From Cyclobacteriaceae bacterium (GTDB taxonomy: Bacteria; Bacteroidota; Bacteroidia; Cytophagales; Cyclobacteriaceae), in contig JALHRJ010000005.1 of NCBI GenBank assembly GCA_022841475.1, forward strand, positions 62,001-126,000: a stretch of 64,000 nucleotides of DNA. The letters are read 5' to 3'. The notes below the pieces were generated by a model. That model saw only the letters and a program-made list of their open reading frames with translations. It was not told the origin of the DNA and did not search any database. Both the position numbers and the translations under genes were made by a program. This document shows positions 1-8,493 of this stretch, piece after piece; the stretch's first letter is position 1; each line of letters starts with the position of its first letter.

Positions 1-2
1 GG

Positions 3-344
3 AAAAGGCAATATGAGCAAGGACTTTCCATTGACCCTGCCAACACTCATTTACTTACGGACTATGGGACATATTTCATGGGTCAGTATTATGAACTCAA
101 ACAAGCAGGACATGTTAGTGATGCCATGAAAAATTTGGAATCAGCAATAACTTATCTCGACAGATCATTCAAGGTCGACAATAAAGATCAAAATACAGTT
201 TACAAACTTTCTATCTGCTATTGGCTCAAGGATGACTGTGAAAAAGCTTGGCAGTTTTATGACAATTGTCAAGAGTTAGGTGGACAACCTATTACAGCGC
301 AGTACACTGACGACTTAAAAAAGAAATGTAAAAAGAGGAAGTAA
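3..344 (+). CDS. TPR-repeat protein, C-terminal part (5' end outside window)
   Basis: The reading frame is open from the left edge of the window, so only the last 113 residues are present. The visible part holds helical pairs of tetratricopeptide type: one ending in a DPANTH turn, and a second with a NLESAITYLDRSFKVD core, where small and aromatic residues sit at the usual TPR positions. It ends in a lysine-rich tail. TPR proteins act as protein-protein scaffolds; nothing visible gives a partner. An internal ATG at 78 would leave a fragment without its first helix, so translation probably starts outside the window. A dyad-rich spacer follows the stop. Confidence 0.6.
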   Translation, partial: KRQYEQGLSIDPANTHLLTDYGTYFMGQYYELKQAGHVSDAMKNLESAITYLDRSFKVDNKDQNTVYKLSICYWLKDDCEKAWQFYDNCQELGGQPITAQYTDDLKKKCKKRK

Positions 345-532
345 AAACGCCACACAACAAAATGCATGTGCCATAGTGCTGGTTCAGTGTTGCATTGTAG
401 TTTTAGTTTCATAATTTAGTTTTGGTGTGTGGGACAAAACGCAGCTGGTCGCTAAAGCCATTCGTTCCTCATTAGGCTTTAGCTCTTATGCCGCACTACG
501 TCACATGCACCAACGTTACGGCAATTACATTA
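345..532. repeat. Structured, dyad-rich intergenic spacer (cassette-boundary-like)
   Basis: No gene is seen between the TPR gene stop and the small lipoprotein start. The spacer carries nested inverted repeats. A 13-bp arm at 350-362 pairs 12/13 with 420-432. Inside it AATGCA (361-366) pairs with TGCATT (391-396). A separate perfect 9-bp dyad, GCTAAAGCC (451-459) with GGCTTTAGC (475-483), has a 15-nt loop. The spacer ends in CAACGTTACGGCAA about 15 nt before the next ATG. This layout, a structured spacer between unrelated small genes, resembles the gene-cassette boundaries I recall from other Bacteroidota genomes, but one copy cannot prove it. Confidence 0.4.
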
Positions 533-856
533 ATGACAACAGTGAAAAACAAGACGACTGCATATCTGGTCCCTGTAACAATTCTTTTAATGTTATCAAT
601 GTGTGACTCGAGGGCCAAATTTGGCACGTACAAACTCGACACCAAGGGACAACAATCAATGATCTCATTGTTCAAAGATTCTACTTTCACTGAAACTCTA
701 GACAAAGAGGAATGTAAAGGACATTGGTTGATCATAAATCAGGCAGACTCAATTATCGAGACCACGACATTATCTTGCGGAACTCGAATATTCACATTGA
801 CACCAAAGCGAACATTGAAAATAACTGGAGATGAATTGATTGAAGTAAGTAAATAA
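533..856 (+). CDS. Small predicted lipoprotein, unknown function
   Basis: A 107-residue protein with a hydrophobic N-terminal helix ending in LSMC, a weak lipobox because Met at the -1 position is unusual, so lipid attachment is uncertain. The mature part is rich in beta-prone residues (GTYKL, STFTETL, TLKITGDEL) and may be a small calycin-like or other beta domain; I do not recognise the family. An in-frame ATG at 488 would add 15 residues, but it lies inside the structured spacer. The ATG at 533 directly precedes the signal-like segment and is preferred. The next gene starts 12 nt after the stop in the same frame, suggesting co-transcription. Confidence 0.5.
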   Translation: MTTVKNKTTAYLVPVTILLMLSMCDSRAKFGTYKLDTKGQQSMISLFKDSTFTETLDKEECKGHWLIINQADSIIETTTLSCGTRIFTLTPKRTLKITGDELIEVSK

Positions 857-868
857 TGTAACTGCAAA

Positions 869-1507
869 TTGACAAAAGTGAAAATTCGGGAGTGTGTCTT
901 TAACATTGACGTTCTTTACCGAGAATTAGAAGAGAACCTGAAGACATTCCATAAAATGAAACTAGGACTCGACCATCCGCATCATGCTGCTCTTTTGCGT
1001 TACAACTTTATTCAAATCTGTTCAATTTTAGACGAGCTTGACATTCTTCACAGTGAAGCCAAATCGGATGAGTATTTAAGAGATACCCTTTATGTTTTAT
1101 CACCTGCGATAAAAAAAGTAAAACGATTTACTGGTCTAAAAAGAGCACGAAATACTTTCTTAGCTCACTTTAATAGGGACAAGAAAAAGCAGTTTTCTCC
1201 TTGGTGGAAATCGATGAAAGGTCTTAGAATACCGAGAACAGCAAATGAAATTAGACAACTCTACGCCCTCATGTATGTAATCAACTCCCTTTTAGTTTCG
1301 CGCTACTATGACGAATTGAAAGAGGTATCCAGACAATTCAGACAGGAGGAAAATGACTATTTCAAATGGGTTGAGTCAGAGGAAGAAAAAGTAAAGACAG
1401 AACCTAATAACATAGACGACATTAAAGAAGAGACTCATAGGCGATTTATTGAGAAGGACTTTAAGCACATTAGAATGCAAGAATCACCACCAATGACATG
1501 GGACTAA
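869..1507 (+). CDS. All-helical protein with HEPN-like R-N-x4-H motif
   Basis: A 212-residue, charged, almost entirely alpha-helical protein with no signal peptide. Residues 94-100 read RNTFLAH, an Arg followed by a polar Asn and a His six residues on. This is the R(N/D/H)x4H signature of HEPN domains, which often act as RNases in toxin-antitoxin and abortive-infection systems. The surrounding helix and the following charged stretch recall AbiU2-type HEPN proteins. No nucleotidyltransferase partner lies beside it; the neighbour is a small lipoprotein. The start is uncertain: TTG at 869 or GTG at 878, because a TAA of the upstream gene closes the frame. Function is inferred from the motif only. 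Confidence 0.5.
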   Translation: MTKVKIRECVFNIDVLYRELEENLKTFHKMKLGLDHPHHAALLRYNFIQICSILDELDILHSEAKSDEYLRDTLYVLSPAIKKVKRFTGLKRARNTFLAHFNRDKKKQFSPWWKSMKGLRIPRTANEIRQLYALMYVINSLLVSRYYDELKEVSRQFRQEENDYFKWVESEEEKVKTEPNNIDDIKEETHRRFIEKDFKHIRMQESPPMTWD

Positions 1508-1536
1508 ACAAAAACCAGCTTTCAGAACCACCAGTA

Positions 1537-2805
1537 TCACGGCACCTTTACAAACGGCCCATACACTGCATCGCGAAACTTCTTGTGCACTGTGCCATCA
1601 AACGGAAAAATCTGAACGAACAGCACCGCGGTTAATTCATTAGTTGGGTCTACCCAGAACAACGTGCTGGCAGCGCCATCCCAAAAAAATTCACCTACCA
1701 CGCCTGCGTTTTCTTTTTCATCCACAGGTAGCTGCAGTCGCACCGCGAAGTCAATACCAAAACCCACCTTACCTTTGCTCGGCAACCACATGCGCTCCGT
1801 TACACTGTCCGCCAGATGATTTGTGGCCATCAGTTTTATCGTTTCCGGTTTTAAGATGGTAGTGCTATCTAAGGTGCCGTTGTTCACCAACATCCGCGCA
1901 AATCGCATGTAGTCGTCAATGTTGCTGGTAAGTCCGTAGCCACCGGGTTTTAGCGGCCACTCTTTTCCATTAAAACTATTTGCGAGTGAGTCGGCCACAC
2001 GGTCCAGCGTGCCATCTTCTTTGCGCATGTACATCGCGGCCAACAAGCTCATGTCTTCCGGAACATATTTAGTGGATTGCATTTTTAGCGGATCGAGAAT
2101 AGTTTCTTTCACATATTGATCAAACGGCTTTCCGGAAATCCGCTCAACAAGGTAGGCTTGCATATCCACACAGATGCCATAACTCCATTCTTCACCCGGA
2201 TGAAATGCCAGCGGCAGTGCAGCCAGTTTGGAAGCCATCTGCGCAAGCGTGTTTTTTGGATTCATTACATCGGCTTCATTGACCAACACTCCGAGTTGTT
2301 CATGTTCGCCCCGCGCGAATCCCGCAGTGTGGCGTGTGAGATCGCGGATGGTTATCGGTCGGTTGGCAGGCACGAGTAGTTGTTTTCCTTTTGCATCGAC
2401 ACCCGCAAAAACTTTCATGTTCGCAAACTCGGGTGCATATTTCGCGATAGGATCATCCAACTGAAAAGCTCCCTTTTCAAACAACGACATTAAGGCAACA
2501 CCGGTAACGGGTTTGGTCATGGAGTAAATGCGCACGCGTGTAGTGCGATCCATTACTTTTCCGGCTTCACTATCGGCATAGCCGAAGGCGTTGTAATAAA
2601 CTTCTTTGTTCTTTTCGAAGATGAGAGCAGAAATACCCGCCACACGACCGGAATCAATCAGACTTTTCAGCGTTGAATCAAGGCGTGCTTTTGCCTGTGT
2701 GTTTATAATCAGACCAGCCTCATCCGATTTTTTTTCATTTGGTTGGCAGGCAACAATCCAAACTAAGATCAGTGCGAACAAGAATGGGTTTCTAATCTTT
2801 TGCAT
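1537..2805 (-). CDS. Serine hydrolase, beta-lactamase class C/EstB-like lipoprotein
   Basis: A 422-residue member of the serine beta-lactamase/penicillin-binding-like family (Pfam Beta-lactamase). The N-terminus is a lipoprotein signal ending in VAC (Cys20), so it should sit on the periplasmic or outer face of a membrane. The catalytic SxxK is SMTK (Ser95, Lys98), and the second motif is Tyr209 in EEWSYG, the usual spacing for class C-like esterases and D-aminopeptidases. A glycine-rich GYGLTS segment follows. Members hydrolyse esters or D-amino-acid amides; true beta-lactamase activity is uncommon in this branch. It converges on the helical gene at 1507 with a 29-nt gap. Confidence 0.85.
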   Translation of the reverse strand: MQKIRNPFLFALILVWIVACQPNEKKSDEAGLIINTQAKARLDSTLKSLIDSGRVAGISALIFEKNKEVYYNAFGYADSEAGKVMDRTTRVRIYSMTKPVTGVALMSLFEKGAFQLDDPIAKYAPEFANMKVFAGVDAKGKQLLVPANRPITIRDLTRHTAGFARGEHEQLGVLVNEADVMNPKNTLAQMASKLAALPLAFHPGEEWSYGICVDMQAYLVERISGKPFDQYVKETILDPLKMQSTKYVPEDMSLLAAMYMRKEDGTLDRVADSLANSFNGKEWPLKPGGYGLTSNIDDYMRFARMLVNNGTLDSTTILKPETIKLMATNHLADSVTERMWLPSKGKVGFGIDFAVRLQLPVDEKENAGVVGEFFWDGAASTLFWVDPTNELTAVLFVQIFPFDGTVHKKFRDAVYGPFVKVP

Positions 2806-2847
2806 GACTTTGTTTTTTAAAATGTTGATAAGAGAAATATAAACCTC

Positions 2848-3726
2848 CTACTCGGAGATCACTACAGCCAGCCGATCACCCTTGGGACTGATAGCAAGGC
2901 GGGTCACTCCTTTTAATAGTTCGCCTCCGGCCAGCAATGGAATTTCTTTCCAGGTGTTTTCTTTGTGCGGATTGAGAATATAAATTTTTGATCCATCACT
3001 GGAAATAATTCTTCCATCAGGAGTCCATGCAATGTCTTCGTGGCCGGGTAGCGTGGAGGCCAGTGCTGTAATCTTCATAGTTTCCGTATCCAGTTTATTA
3101 ATCTTCCAATCACTAGCGGAAAGTTTATGTATAAAACTGATGGCCCGCTCACCCGGGATCAGTTGTAACGACCGCCCGATGTTTTGAGCGAGTACGGTAT
3201 CTTCTTTTGTGGGCAAGCGCATATAATGCAGGGTATTGGGATCACCCAAAATAAACATGGCAAGGTGACTATTGTCGGCCCACACATGGTAGCCCACCGT
3301 CAGGTTATCGATGATCACATACGGATCGCCCCCTTCTATCGGATACTTACCTAAATCCTGCGCCCCATTATCGCGCTGGATGATGCAGGAAAGATAATTT
3401 TTATCAGGTGTTTGTGTGGGCGAATACTCCCGTTCGTTTGTTGTTGTGATGGATGTTGTTTCTGCAGTTTCGTAATTGTAGGCTTTGATATCCGAGCGAC
3501 CGTCATCATTAAAAGAGGCATAATAGATTACCGGTTCATCCCGATTAAAACCGGGTTGATTATCGTAGCCCGGATGATTGGTGATATTCTTTGGATTGGA
3601 AAGGGTGATTTTGTTTTTTTTGACTTTGAGATCGAACAGCAGAATTTCAGAACCTGTTTGAGCTACCGCGGAGGAAGCAAAAGAAATCAGGATTGTTGAA
3701 AGAGTAAATTTTATCAGCCTTTCCAT
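2848..3726 (-). CDS. Secreted TolB-like beta-propeller protein
   Basis: A 292-residue protein with a cleavable signal peptide ending around VAQ (residue 23). The rest consists of repeated beta blades with TolB/WD40-like turns such as AWTPDGR and AISPKGDR. It lacks any peptidase domain, so it is a stand-alone propeller, probably periplasmic, that binds a partner or a substrate. Proteins of this type in Bacteroidota often resemble the propeller domain of S9 peptidases. It lies 42 nt upstream of the serine hydrolase on the same strand and could be co-transcribed with it. Confidence 0.7.
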   Translation of the reverse strand: MERLIKFTLSTILISFASSAVAQTGSEILLFDLKVKKNKITLSNPKNITNHPGYDNQPGFNRDEPVIYYASFNDDGRSDIKAYNYETAETTSITTTNEREYSPTQTPDKNYLSCIIQRDNGAQDLGKYPIEGGDPYVIIDNLTVGYHVWADNSHLAMFILGDPNTLHYMRLPTKEDTVLAQNIGRSLQLIPGERAISFIHKLSASDWKINKLDTETMKITALASTLPGHEDIAWTPDGRIISSDGSKIYILNPHKENTWKEIPLLAGGELLKGVTRLAISPKGDRLAVVISE

Positions 3727-3766
3727 GGGGTTTATTTTATACTAAATTCGGTAAGATAGTTCTGAA

Positions 3767-4318
3767 TTAAAAATCAAAGTCTGCATAGGGATTCCAAACC
3801 TTGCCATCGTGTTTGAGGAGCGTGATTTTCTCTATGATAAAATTCCCAGCGAAATTCTTTTCTTTGAATTCGGCCCAGGCCTTTTCAAACTTCTCCTTTT
3901 TTAAATCCCGAAAGGCCAGCGTGATATGTGGATGAAACGGCAGATCACGATAGCGCGCGTTGAAGAGATTGAGTTCAGTTTTACAAAACGAGTGCAAGTC
4001 GGATTGCAGGGTGCGTAAGGGTTCAGATTCCAGTACGTTCAAATAAATAACCCGAGGTGCAAAACGGGAAAAATCCTGTAGCTGAAGTTCAAAGTGAGTC
4101 TTTCCGGAGACAAATTTTCGTAACGCTGCGATAAGTATTTCTTCTTTTGTATCCCTCCATTCAAAGGGCATGTGCAAGGTGATATGCGGAGGTGAATTGA
4201 GCGAAGCTTTACTTTGATAGGTATCCTTGAAGTGATGTTTTAATACCTGAATTTCTTCAACAAGTGGTGAAGGCGGAATCAAAGCAATCAGGTACTTACT
4301 TTTTCCAGGAGGCGGCAT
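3767..4318 (-). CDS. 2H phosphoesterase (2'-5' RNA ligase-like)
   Basis: A 183-residue cytoplasmic protein with the two His-x-Thr motifs that define the 2H phosphoesterase superfamily: PPHITL (His45, Thr47) and HPHITL (His131, Thr133), about 86 residues apart as in LigT/ThpR. Enzymes of this fold act on 2',3'-cyclic or 2'-5' linked nucleotides and RNA ends; the natural substrate of bacterial members is usually unknown. The length fits the family. It begins 12 nt downstream of the TPR membrane protein stop, so the two are probably in one operon. Confidence 0.8.
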   Translation of the reverse strand: MPPPGKSKYLIALIPPSPLVEEIQVLKHHFKDTYQSKASLNSPPHITLHMPFEWRDTKEEILIAALRKFVSGKTHFELQLQDFSRFAPRVIYLNVLESEPLRTLQSDLHSFCKTELNLFNARYRDLPFHPHITLAFRDLKKEKFEKAWAEFKEKNFAGNFIIEKITLLKHDGKVWNPYADFDF

Positions 4319-4330
4319 AAAATTATTATT

Positions 4331-5236
4331 CTATCGGGCCTTCCATTGCTCCGCTTTCTTTTTATACCAATCCTTGCGGGTGGGCTCTAACTCAGCCAAT
4401 CGTTCATAAATCTCCACGTAGTTACTGTCCACTGCTAATGTCTCTTTGTATAATCGTATTGCTTCACTTTGATTGTTTTGTACATCATACAGGTAGGCCA
4501 TGATGTTTAGCAACTCCGGAGTGCGCATGCCTTTAGCATACGCTTGTTGGTAGATGCGAAGAGCCTCAGAGTTTTTCTTCTGTTCAAAGTATCCATCCCC
4601 CAGCACAAGCAAAGCATCGGTGTAATCTGGATTAATGGAAACGCATTTCTTGGCCCATGCAATCGTCTGTGCAAAATCTTTCTGCTGATAAAACACCAGC
4701 GCCATGTTATTTAAACACACAACATTTTTGGAATCAATATCAAGCACACGCTGGTAATAGATTTTGGCGGAATCATATTGCTGATCATAATAAAACCGGT
4801 TACCAAGATTTGTCAAGGCATCCAGATCGGATGGATTTGATGCTAATGCAATGCGATCTGCATTATCTGTGCTGTCGGTTTCTGACCCCTCGGATGTATC
4901 ATCACCTACAATAAACCCGATGATCATTAGTATAAATAGGAAGAAGAAAAAGATTGACCCAATAATGCCGATTACCTTAAAGATTTTTTTCTTACTGGCT
5001 TCTGAAATGGGCTCAGCGGGAGTTGCCTTCCGGTTTGGTCTCGAATAGGACTCGCGTTGTTCCCGCTCAGCACGAGGGGAATAATATGCTGCAAGAAAAA
5101 TAAAATATGCCGTGCTACCTAAGAAGATCCAAATGAAGAAACTGCCTAATGGCCAAAGTAGCGCTAGTAGAAAAGCGGAGGCAAACGCAAGGCGTGTAAA
5201 CCTTTTTGAGCGAACCTCATCACTTTCGTTTGCCAT
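4331..5236 (-). CDS. TPR protein with N-terminal membrane segments
   Basis: A 301-residue protein. Residues about 14-50 hold two hydrophobic helices and residues about 86-110 a third, very Phe/Ile-rich one, with a charged cytoplasmic-looking linker between. Residues about 125-300 contain several tetratricopeptide repeats (for example NLGNRFYYDQQYDSAKIYY and LLVLGDGYFEQKKNSEALRI). The TPRs probably face the periplasm and serve as a scaffold. The stop of the DPP-IV-like peptidase gene, transcribed toward it, is only 6 nt upstream, so the peptidase, this gene and the 2H phosphoesterase may form one transcript. Confidence 0.7.
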   Translation of the reverse strand: MANESDEVRSKRFTRLAFASAFLLALLWPLGSFFIWIFLGSTAYFIFLAAYYSPRAEREQRESYSRPNRKATPAEPISEASKKKIFKVIGIIGSIFFFFLFILMIIGFIVGDDTSEGSETDSTDNADRIALASNPSDLDALTNLGNRFYYDQQYDSAKIYYQRVLDIDSKNVVCLNNMALVFYQQKDFAQTIAWAKKCVSINPDYTDALLVLGDGYFEQKKNSEALRIYQQAYAKGMRTPELLNIMAYLYDVQNNQSEAIRLYKETLAVDSNYVEIYERLAELEPTRKDWYKKKAEQWKAR

Positions 5237-5242
5237 AATCCT

Positions 5243-7438
5243 TTAAAGATTCTGTTGTATAAATTCTGTCATCAATACCACGAGATGATGTCGCGGTTGA
5301 CCGCCCCATCCATGGGGAAGATCAGGATAATAGAAGGAACGGAATTGTTTACCTGCCCGGATCAACCCATCCTCTAAAGCCACTGAGTTTTGAAAATGCA
5401 CATTGTCATCACCAGTGCCATGGATCAAGAGAAAATGTCCTTTCAAATTAGCAGCGTAGGTGGTAGGTGAGTTGTCGTCATATCCACTTGGATTCAACTG
5501 CGGAGTTTGTAAAAAGCGCTCGGTGTAAACAGTATCATAAAACCTCCAGTTAGTTACAGGGGCTCCGGCAATACCCAGTTTATAAACTCCGGCACCTTTC
5601 GTCATAGCCAGCGATGCCATATAGCCACCATAACTCCAACCAAAAATTCCCATCCGGGTTTCGTCAATATAGTCGAGCGCACCGAGGTGTTTTGCTCCAG
5701 CCAGCAGATCTTCAAGTTCATATTTACCTAATTGTTTGTAGGTCATCTTGGCAAATTTTTCGCCCCGCGAACCCGTGCCGCGCGTGTCAATGACAGCTAC
5801 TAAAATTCCTTGTTGTGCCAGCATATGATACCAATAGAAATATCCGCCACCAAATGAATTGGATACACTCGAGGAGCGCGGGCCACTGTATTGATAGACC
5901 AACACCGGATAATTTTTTGAACTATCGAAGTTGGCGGGCTTAATCAGGTACCCATCCAGGTCGGTAGTTCCATCAGCACTTTTGTATTTAAAAAATTCTT
6001 TTGGAGTGATGCCATAGTCAGTCAGCGTGGTGTTCAAAGCTTCGTTCTTTTCAAGGGTTTTGATTAAAGCATTTCCCTTGGTGCGATACAGACTTACAGC
6101 GAGTGGCTGTGTGGATGAGCTGTAGTAGTCGAGATAAAACTGATAATCGCCACTCATGTTGATGGTGTGCGTGCCTTCATCCTTAGAAAGTTTCACTTTC
6201 TTTTTTCCATCCAGGGAAACGGAATAAAAAGTTCGGTTAAGGTAATTGCCTTCGGTAGAGAGGTAATAAATGATTTTTGCCTTCTCATCGAAATCTACCA
6301 CTTGACTTACTTCCCAATCACCGGAGGTTATGGGCCGGATGAGCTTGCCATCAAGGGAATGCAAATACAAGTGTTTGTAACCGCTGCGCTCACTGGTAGC
6401 CAGAAAGAATTTTTTATCGGATGTGTAAATGAGTTCATCAGTATATTCCATATCCACATACGTGTCGCTGGTTTCTTTTAAAACAAGTTGCGTGGCGCCT
6501 GTGGTGGCATTCATGTGAAAAAGTTCTGCTTCATTTTGCAGCCGATTCATTTTTCGGATGGCCAATATGTTGGCATCAGCAGTCCATTGTACTCTTGGCA
6601 CGTAGATGTCTGAATTGTTTCCTAATTCAGCTTTGGTGATTTGTTTGCTATTGAGATCATACACATAAATATGAACCACGGCATTGGCTTCACCGGCTTT
6701 AGGGTATTTAAATTTATAGTCTTGGGGATACAGTTGACCGCGATTCCACTTTTGCAGATTATATTCTTTTACCTGCGATTCGTCAAAGCGATAGTAGGCT
6801 AGTTTGGCACCATTGGGCGACCAATAAAACGCAGCCGCAAAACCAAACTCTTCTTCGTATACCCAGTCTGTACTTCCGTTAATGATGTGATTGAATTTAC
6901 CATCATTCGTAACCTGGGTCTCACTCATATCCGAAATGGTTACGAAGAATAAATTGTTATCACGAACAAAAGCAACTTTGCTTGCATCGGGCGAAAAGGT
7001 TGCATATTGTTGTTTGCCATTTTTTGAGAGGGAGGTTAACGCCTTGGTTGCTAAATCATAGATGTAATAATCTGCCTTAAAGGACCTGCGATAGATTCCT
7101 TCGCGATTTGTGGTAATGAGCAATTTGGTTTCATCCTTACTAAAGCTGTAGCCCGTAATTGTAATCTTCGGGGTGAGCGTATTGGCATCAAGAATTGTTT
7201 CTCCCGTCAAACCCGTTGTAATTTCATATTTCCGGATTTGATTCTCACTTAAGGAGGTATAGAACTTTCCGTCTTTCATCCAGTTAATACCGGAAACAGA
7301 TTTCTGTGCGAAGGTGTTTTTAGAGGTAAAGTCGTCAATCGTAATTTGCTTTTGTGCAAATAATTGAAAAGAAACAAGCAAAAGGATCACTAAGAGTCGA
7401 TACATAGGTATGGTATTTAAAAGCTTAAATTTTCTCAT
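5243..7438 (-). CDS. Dipeptidyl peptidase IV-like S9 family peptidase
   Basis: A 731-residue secreted serine peptidase of the prolyl oligopeptidase clan, subfamily S9B. A signal peptide ends at FAQ (about residue 29), followed by an eight-bladed DPP-IV propeller that contains a VYEEEFGF segment; its paired glutamates bind the substrate N-terminus in DPP-IV. The C-terminal alpha/beta hydrolase has the nucleophile in GWSYGG (Ser602), the acid in GTGDDNVH and the base in LPHGWG (His709). It should release Xaa-Pro dipeptides from peptides in the periplasm. An internal ATG 11 codons in also gives a good signal peptide; the upstream ATG was kept because an A-rich leader and a TAACTTTC box lie just before it. 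Confidence 0.9.
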   Translation of the reverse strand: MRKFKLLNTIPMYRLLVILLLVSFQLFAQKQITIDDFTSKNTFAQKSVSGINWMKDGKFYTSLSENQIRKYEITTGLTGETILDANTLTPKITITGYSFSKDETKLLITTNREGIYRRSFKADYYIYDLATKALTSLSKNGKQQYATFSPDASKVAFVRDNNLFFVTISDMSETQVTNDGKFNHIINGSTDWVYEEEFGFAAAFYWSPNGAKLAYYRFDESQVKEYNLQKWNRGQLYPQDYKFKYPKAGEANAVVHIYVYDLNSKQITKAELGNNSDIYVPRVQWTADANILAIRKMNRLQNEAELFHMNATTGATQLVLKETSDTYVDMEYTDELIYTSDKKFFLATSERSGYKHLYLHSLDGKLIRPITSGDWEVSQVVDFDEKAKIIYYLSTEGNYLNRTFYSVSLDGKKKVKLSKDEGTHTINMSGDYQFYLDYYSSSTQPLAVSLYRTKGNALIKTLEKNEALNTTLTDYGITPKEFFKYKSADGTTDLDGYLIKPANFDSSKNYPVLVYQYSGPRSSSVSNSFGGGYFYWYHMLAQQGILVAVIDTRGTGSRGEKFAKMTYKQLGKYELEDLLAGAKHLGALDYIDETRMGIFGWSYGGYMASLAMTKGAGVYKLGIAGAPVTNWRFYDTVYTERFLQTPQLNPSGYDDNSPTTYAANLKGHFLLIHGTGDDNVHFQNSVALEDGLIRAGKQFRSFYYPDLPHGWGGQPRHHLVVLMTEFIQQNL

Positions 7439-7466
7439 TATTGTTTAATAAATCAACGGAAAGTTA

Positions 7467-8438
7467 GTGGAAGGGAAAGATCTCATTATTATCGGAGCTG
7501 GGCCAATCGGGTTAGCGTGCGGAATTGAGGCGCAGAAAGCAGGGTTAGACTATCTCATTCTGGAAAAGGGTTGCCTGGTGAACTCGATTTTCAATTATCC
7601 GCATAACATGACATTCTTTTCTACCTCGGAAAGACTAGAGATTGGAGATGTGCCCTTTATCTCCAACAATCCCAAACCAACGCGTCCCGAGGCACTCGAG
7701 TACTATCGAAGAGTCTCTACCAGTTGGAAACTGAAAGTGAAACTGTATGAAGAGGTAAAGAAAGTAACCAAGGATTCAAACAAACACTTTCAGATTGTTA
7801 CCACAAAGGGCACCTACACAACAAAGGCGTTAGTGCTGGCGCTTGGTTTTTACGACCGACCATATTTATTGAATGTAGAAGGCGAGGATTTACCAAAAGT
7901 GAAACATTATTATGATGAACCTCATCCTTACTTTGGACAAAGAATAGCGGTGATTGGTGCGGCAAACTCTGCTGTTGATGTTGCACTCGAAACCTGGCGC
8001 AAAGGTGCCGAGGTAACGATGATCATTCGTGAGGATAAAATTCGCGAAAGCGTAAAGTATTGGGTGCGACCTGATATTGAGAATCGGATTAAGGAAGGAT
8101 CTATCAAGGCTTATTTTAACTCAACCGTCAATAGAATTACACCCACCACTATTGAAATTAAATTACCTGAAGGGATTGTAAGTGTTGAAAATGATTTTGT
8201 GTTGGCGATGACGGGATATCAACCGCCATTTGAGTTGATGAAATCCATGGGCATTCAATTTCAGCAGGATGAATATCATACGCCTGTGTATAACGAAGCT
8301 ACGATGGAAAGTAATGTCGAAAACCTTTACCTGGCGGGAGTGGTAATTGGTGGTTTGCAGACAAATAAATGGTTTATTGAAAACTCACGTGTGCATGCAC
8401 AGGTAATAATAAGCGACCTGAAGAAAAAACATCTATAA
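7467..8438 (+). CDS. ypdA: YpdA-family FAD/NAD(P) oxidoreductase (putative bacillithiol disulfide reductase)
   Basis: A 323-residue two-dinucleotide-fold flavoprotein starting at GTG. An FAD-binding GAGPIG motif lies at residues 10-15 and an NAD(P)-binding motif near residue 160 in VIGAANSAVD. Family-typical stretches NYPHNMTFFS, EIGDVPFI and EALEYYR match the YpdA/Bdr family, which reduces bacillithiol disulfide with NADPH; Bacteroidota generally make bacillithiol. There is no CxxC thioredoxin-reductase motif, as expected. From memory, the Staphylococcus aureus enzyme has its active Cys14 in GGGPCG; here that position is Ile14 and the nearest cysteine is Cys18. It is divergent from the DPP-IV-like gene with a 28-nt gap. 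Confidence 0.85.
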   Translation: MEGKDLIIIGAGPIGLACGIEAQKAGLDYLILEKGCLVNSIFNYPHNMTFFSTSERLEIGDVPFISNNPKPTRPEALEYYRRVSTSWKLKVKLYEEVKKVTKDSNKHFQIVTTKGTYTTKALVLALGFYDRPYLLNVEGEDLPKVKHYYDEPHPYFGQRIAVIGAANSAVDVALETWRKGAEVTMIIREDKIRESVKYWVRPDIENRIKEGSIKAYFNSTVNRITPTTIEIKLPEGIVSVENDFVLAMTGYQPPFELMKSMGIQFQQDEYHTPVYNEATMESNVENLYLAGVVIGGLQTNKWFIENSRVHAQVIISDLKKKHL

Positions 8439-8444
8439 ACAAAA

Positions 8445-8468
8445 GTGCTCCCGATTTATCAGGAGCAC
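8445..8468. terminator. Hairpin terminator between convergent genes
   Basis: A perfect 7-bp stem, GTGCTCC (8445-8451) with GGAGCAC (8462-8468), and a 10-nt loop lie 6 nt after the ypdA stop and 25 nt before the stop of the convergent lipoprotein gene. It can serve both strands. An A-rich run precedes it on the plus strand, which is a U-run for the minus strand. Confidence 0.6.
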
Positions 8469-8493
8469 CTTGTGATAGTGTATTTCAATTTTC

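Noticed and set aside
488-532. Longer start of the small lipoprotein at 488
   Set aside because: This ATG lies inside the structured spacer and its 15 extra residues precede the signal segment; the ATG at 533 fits better.
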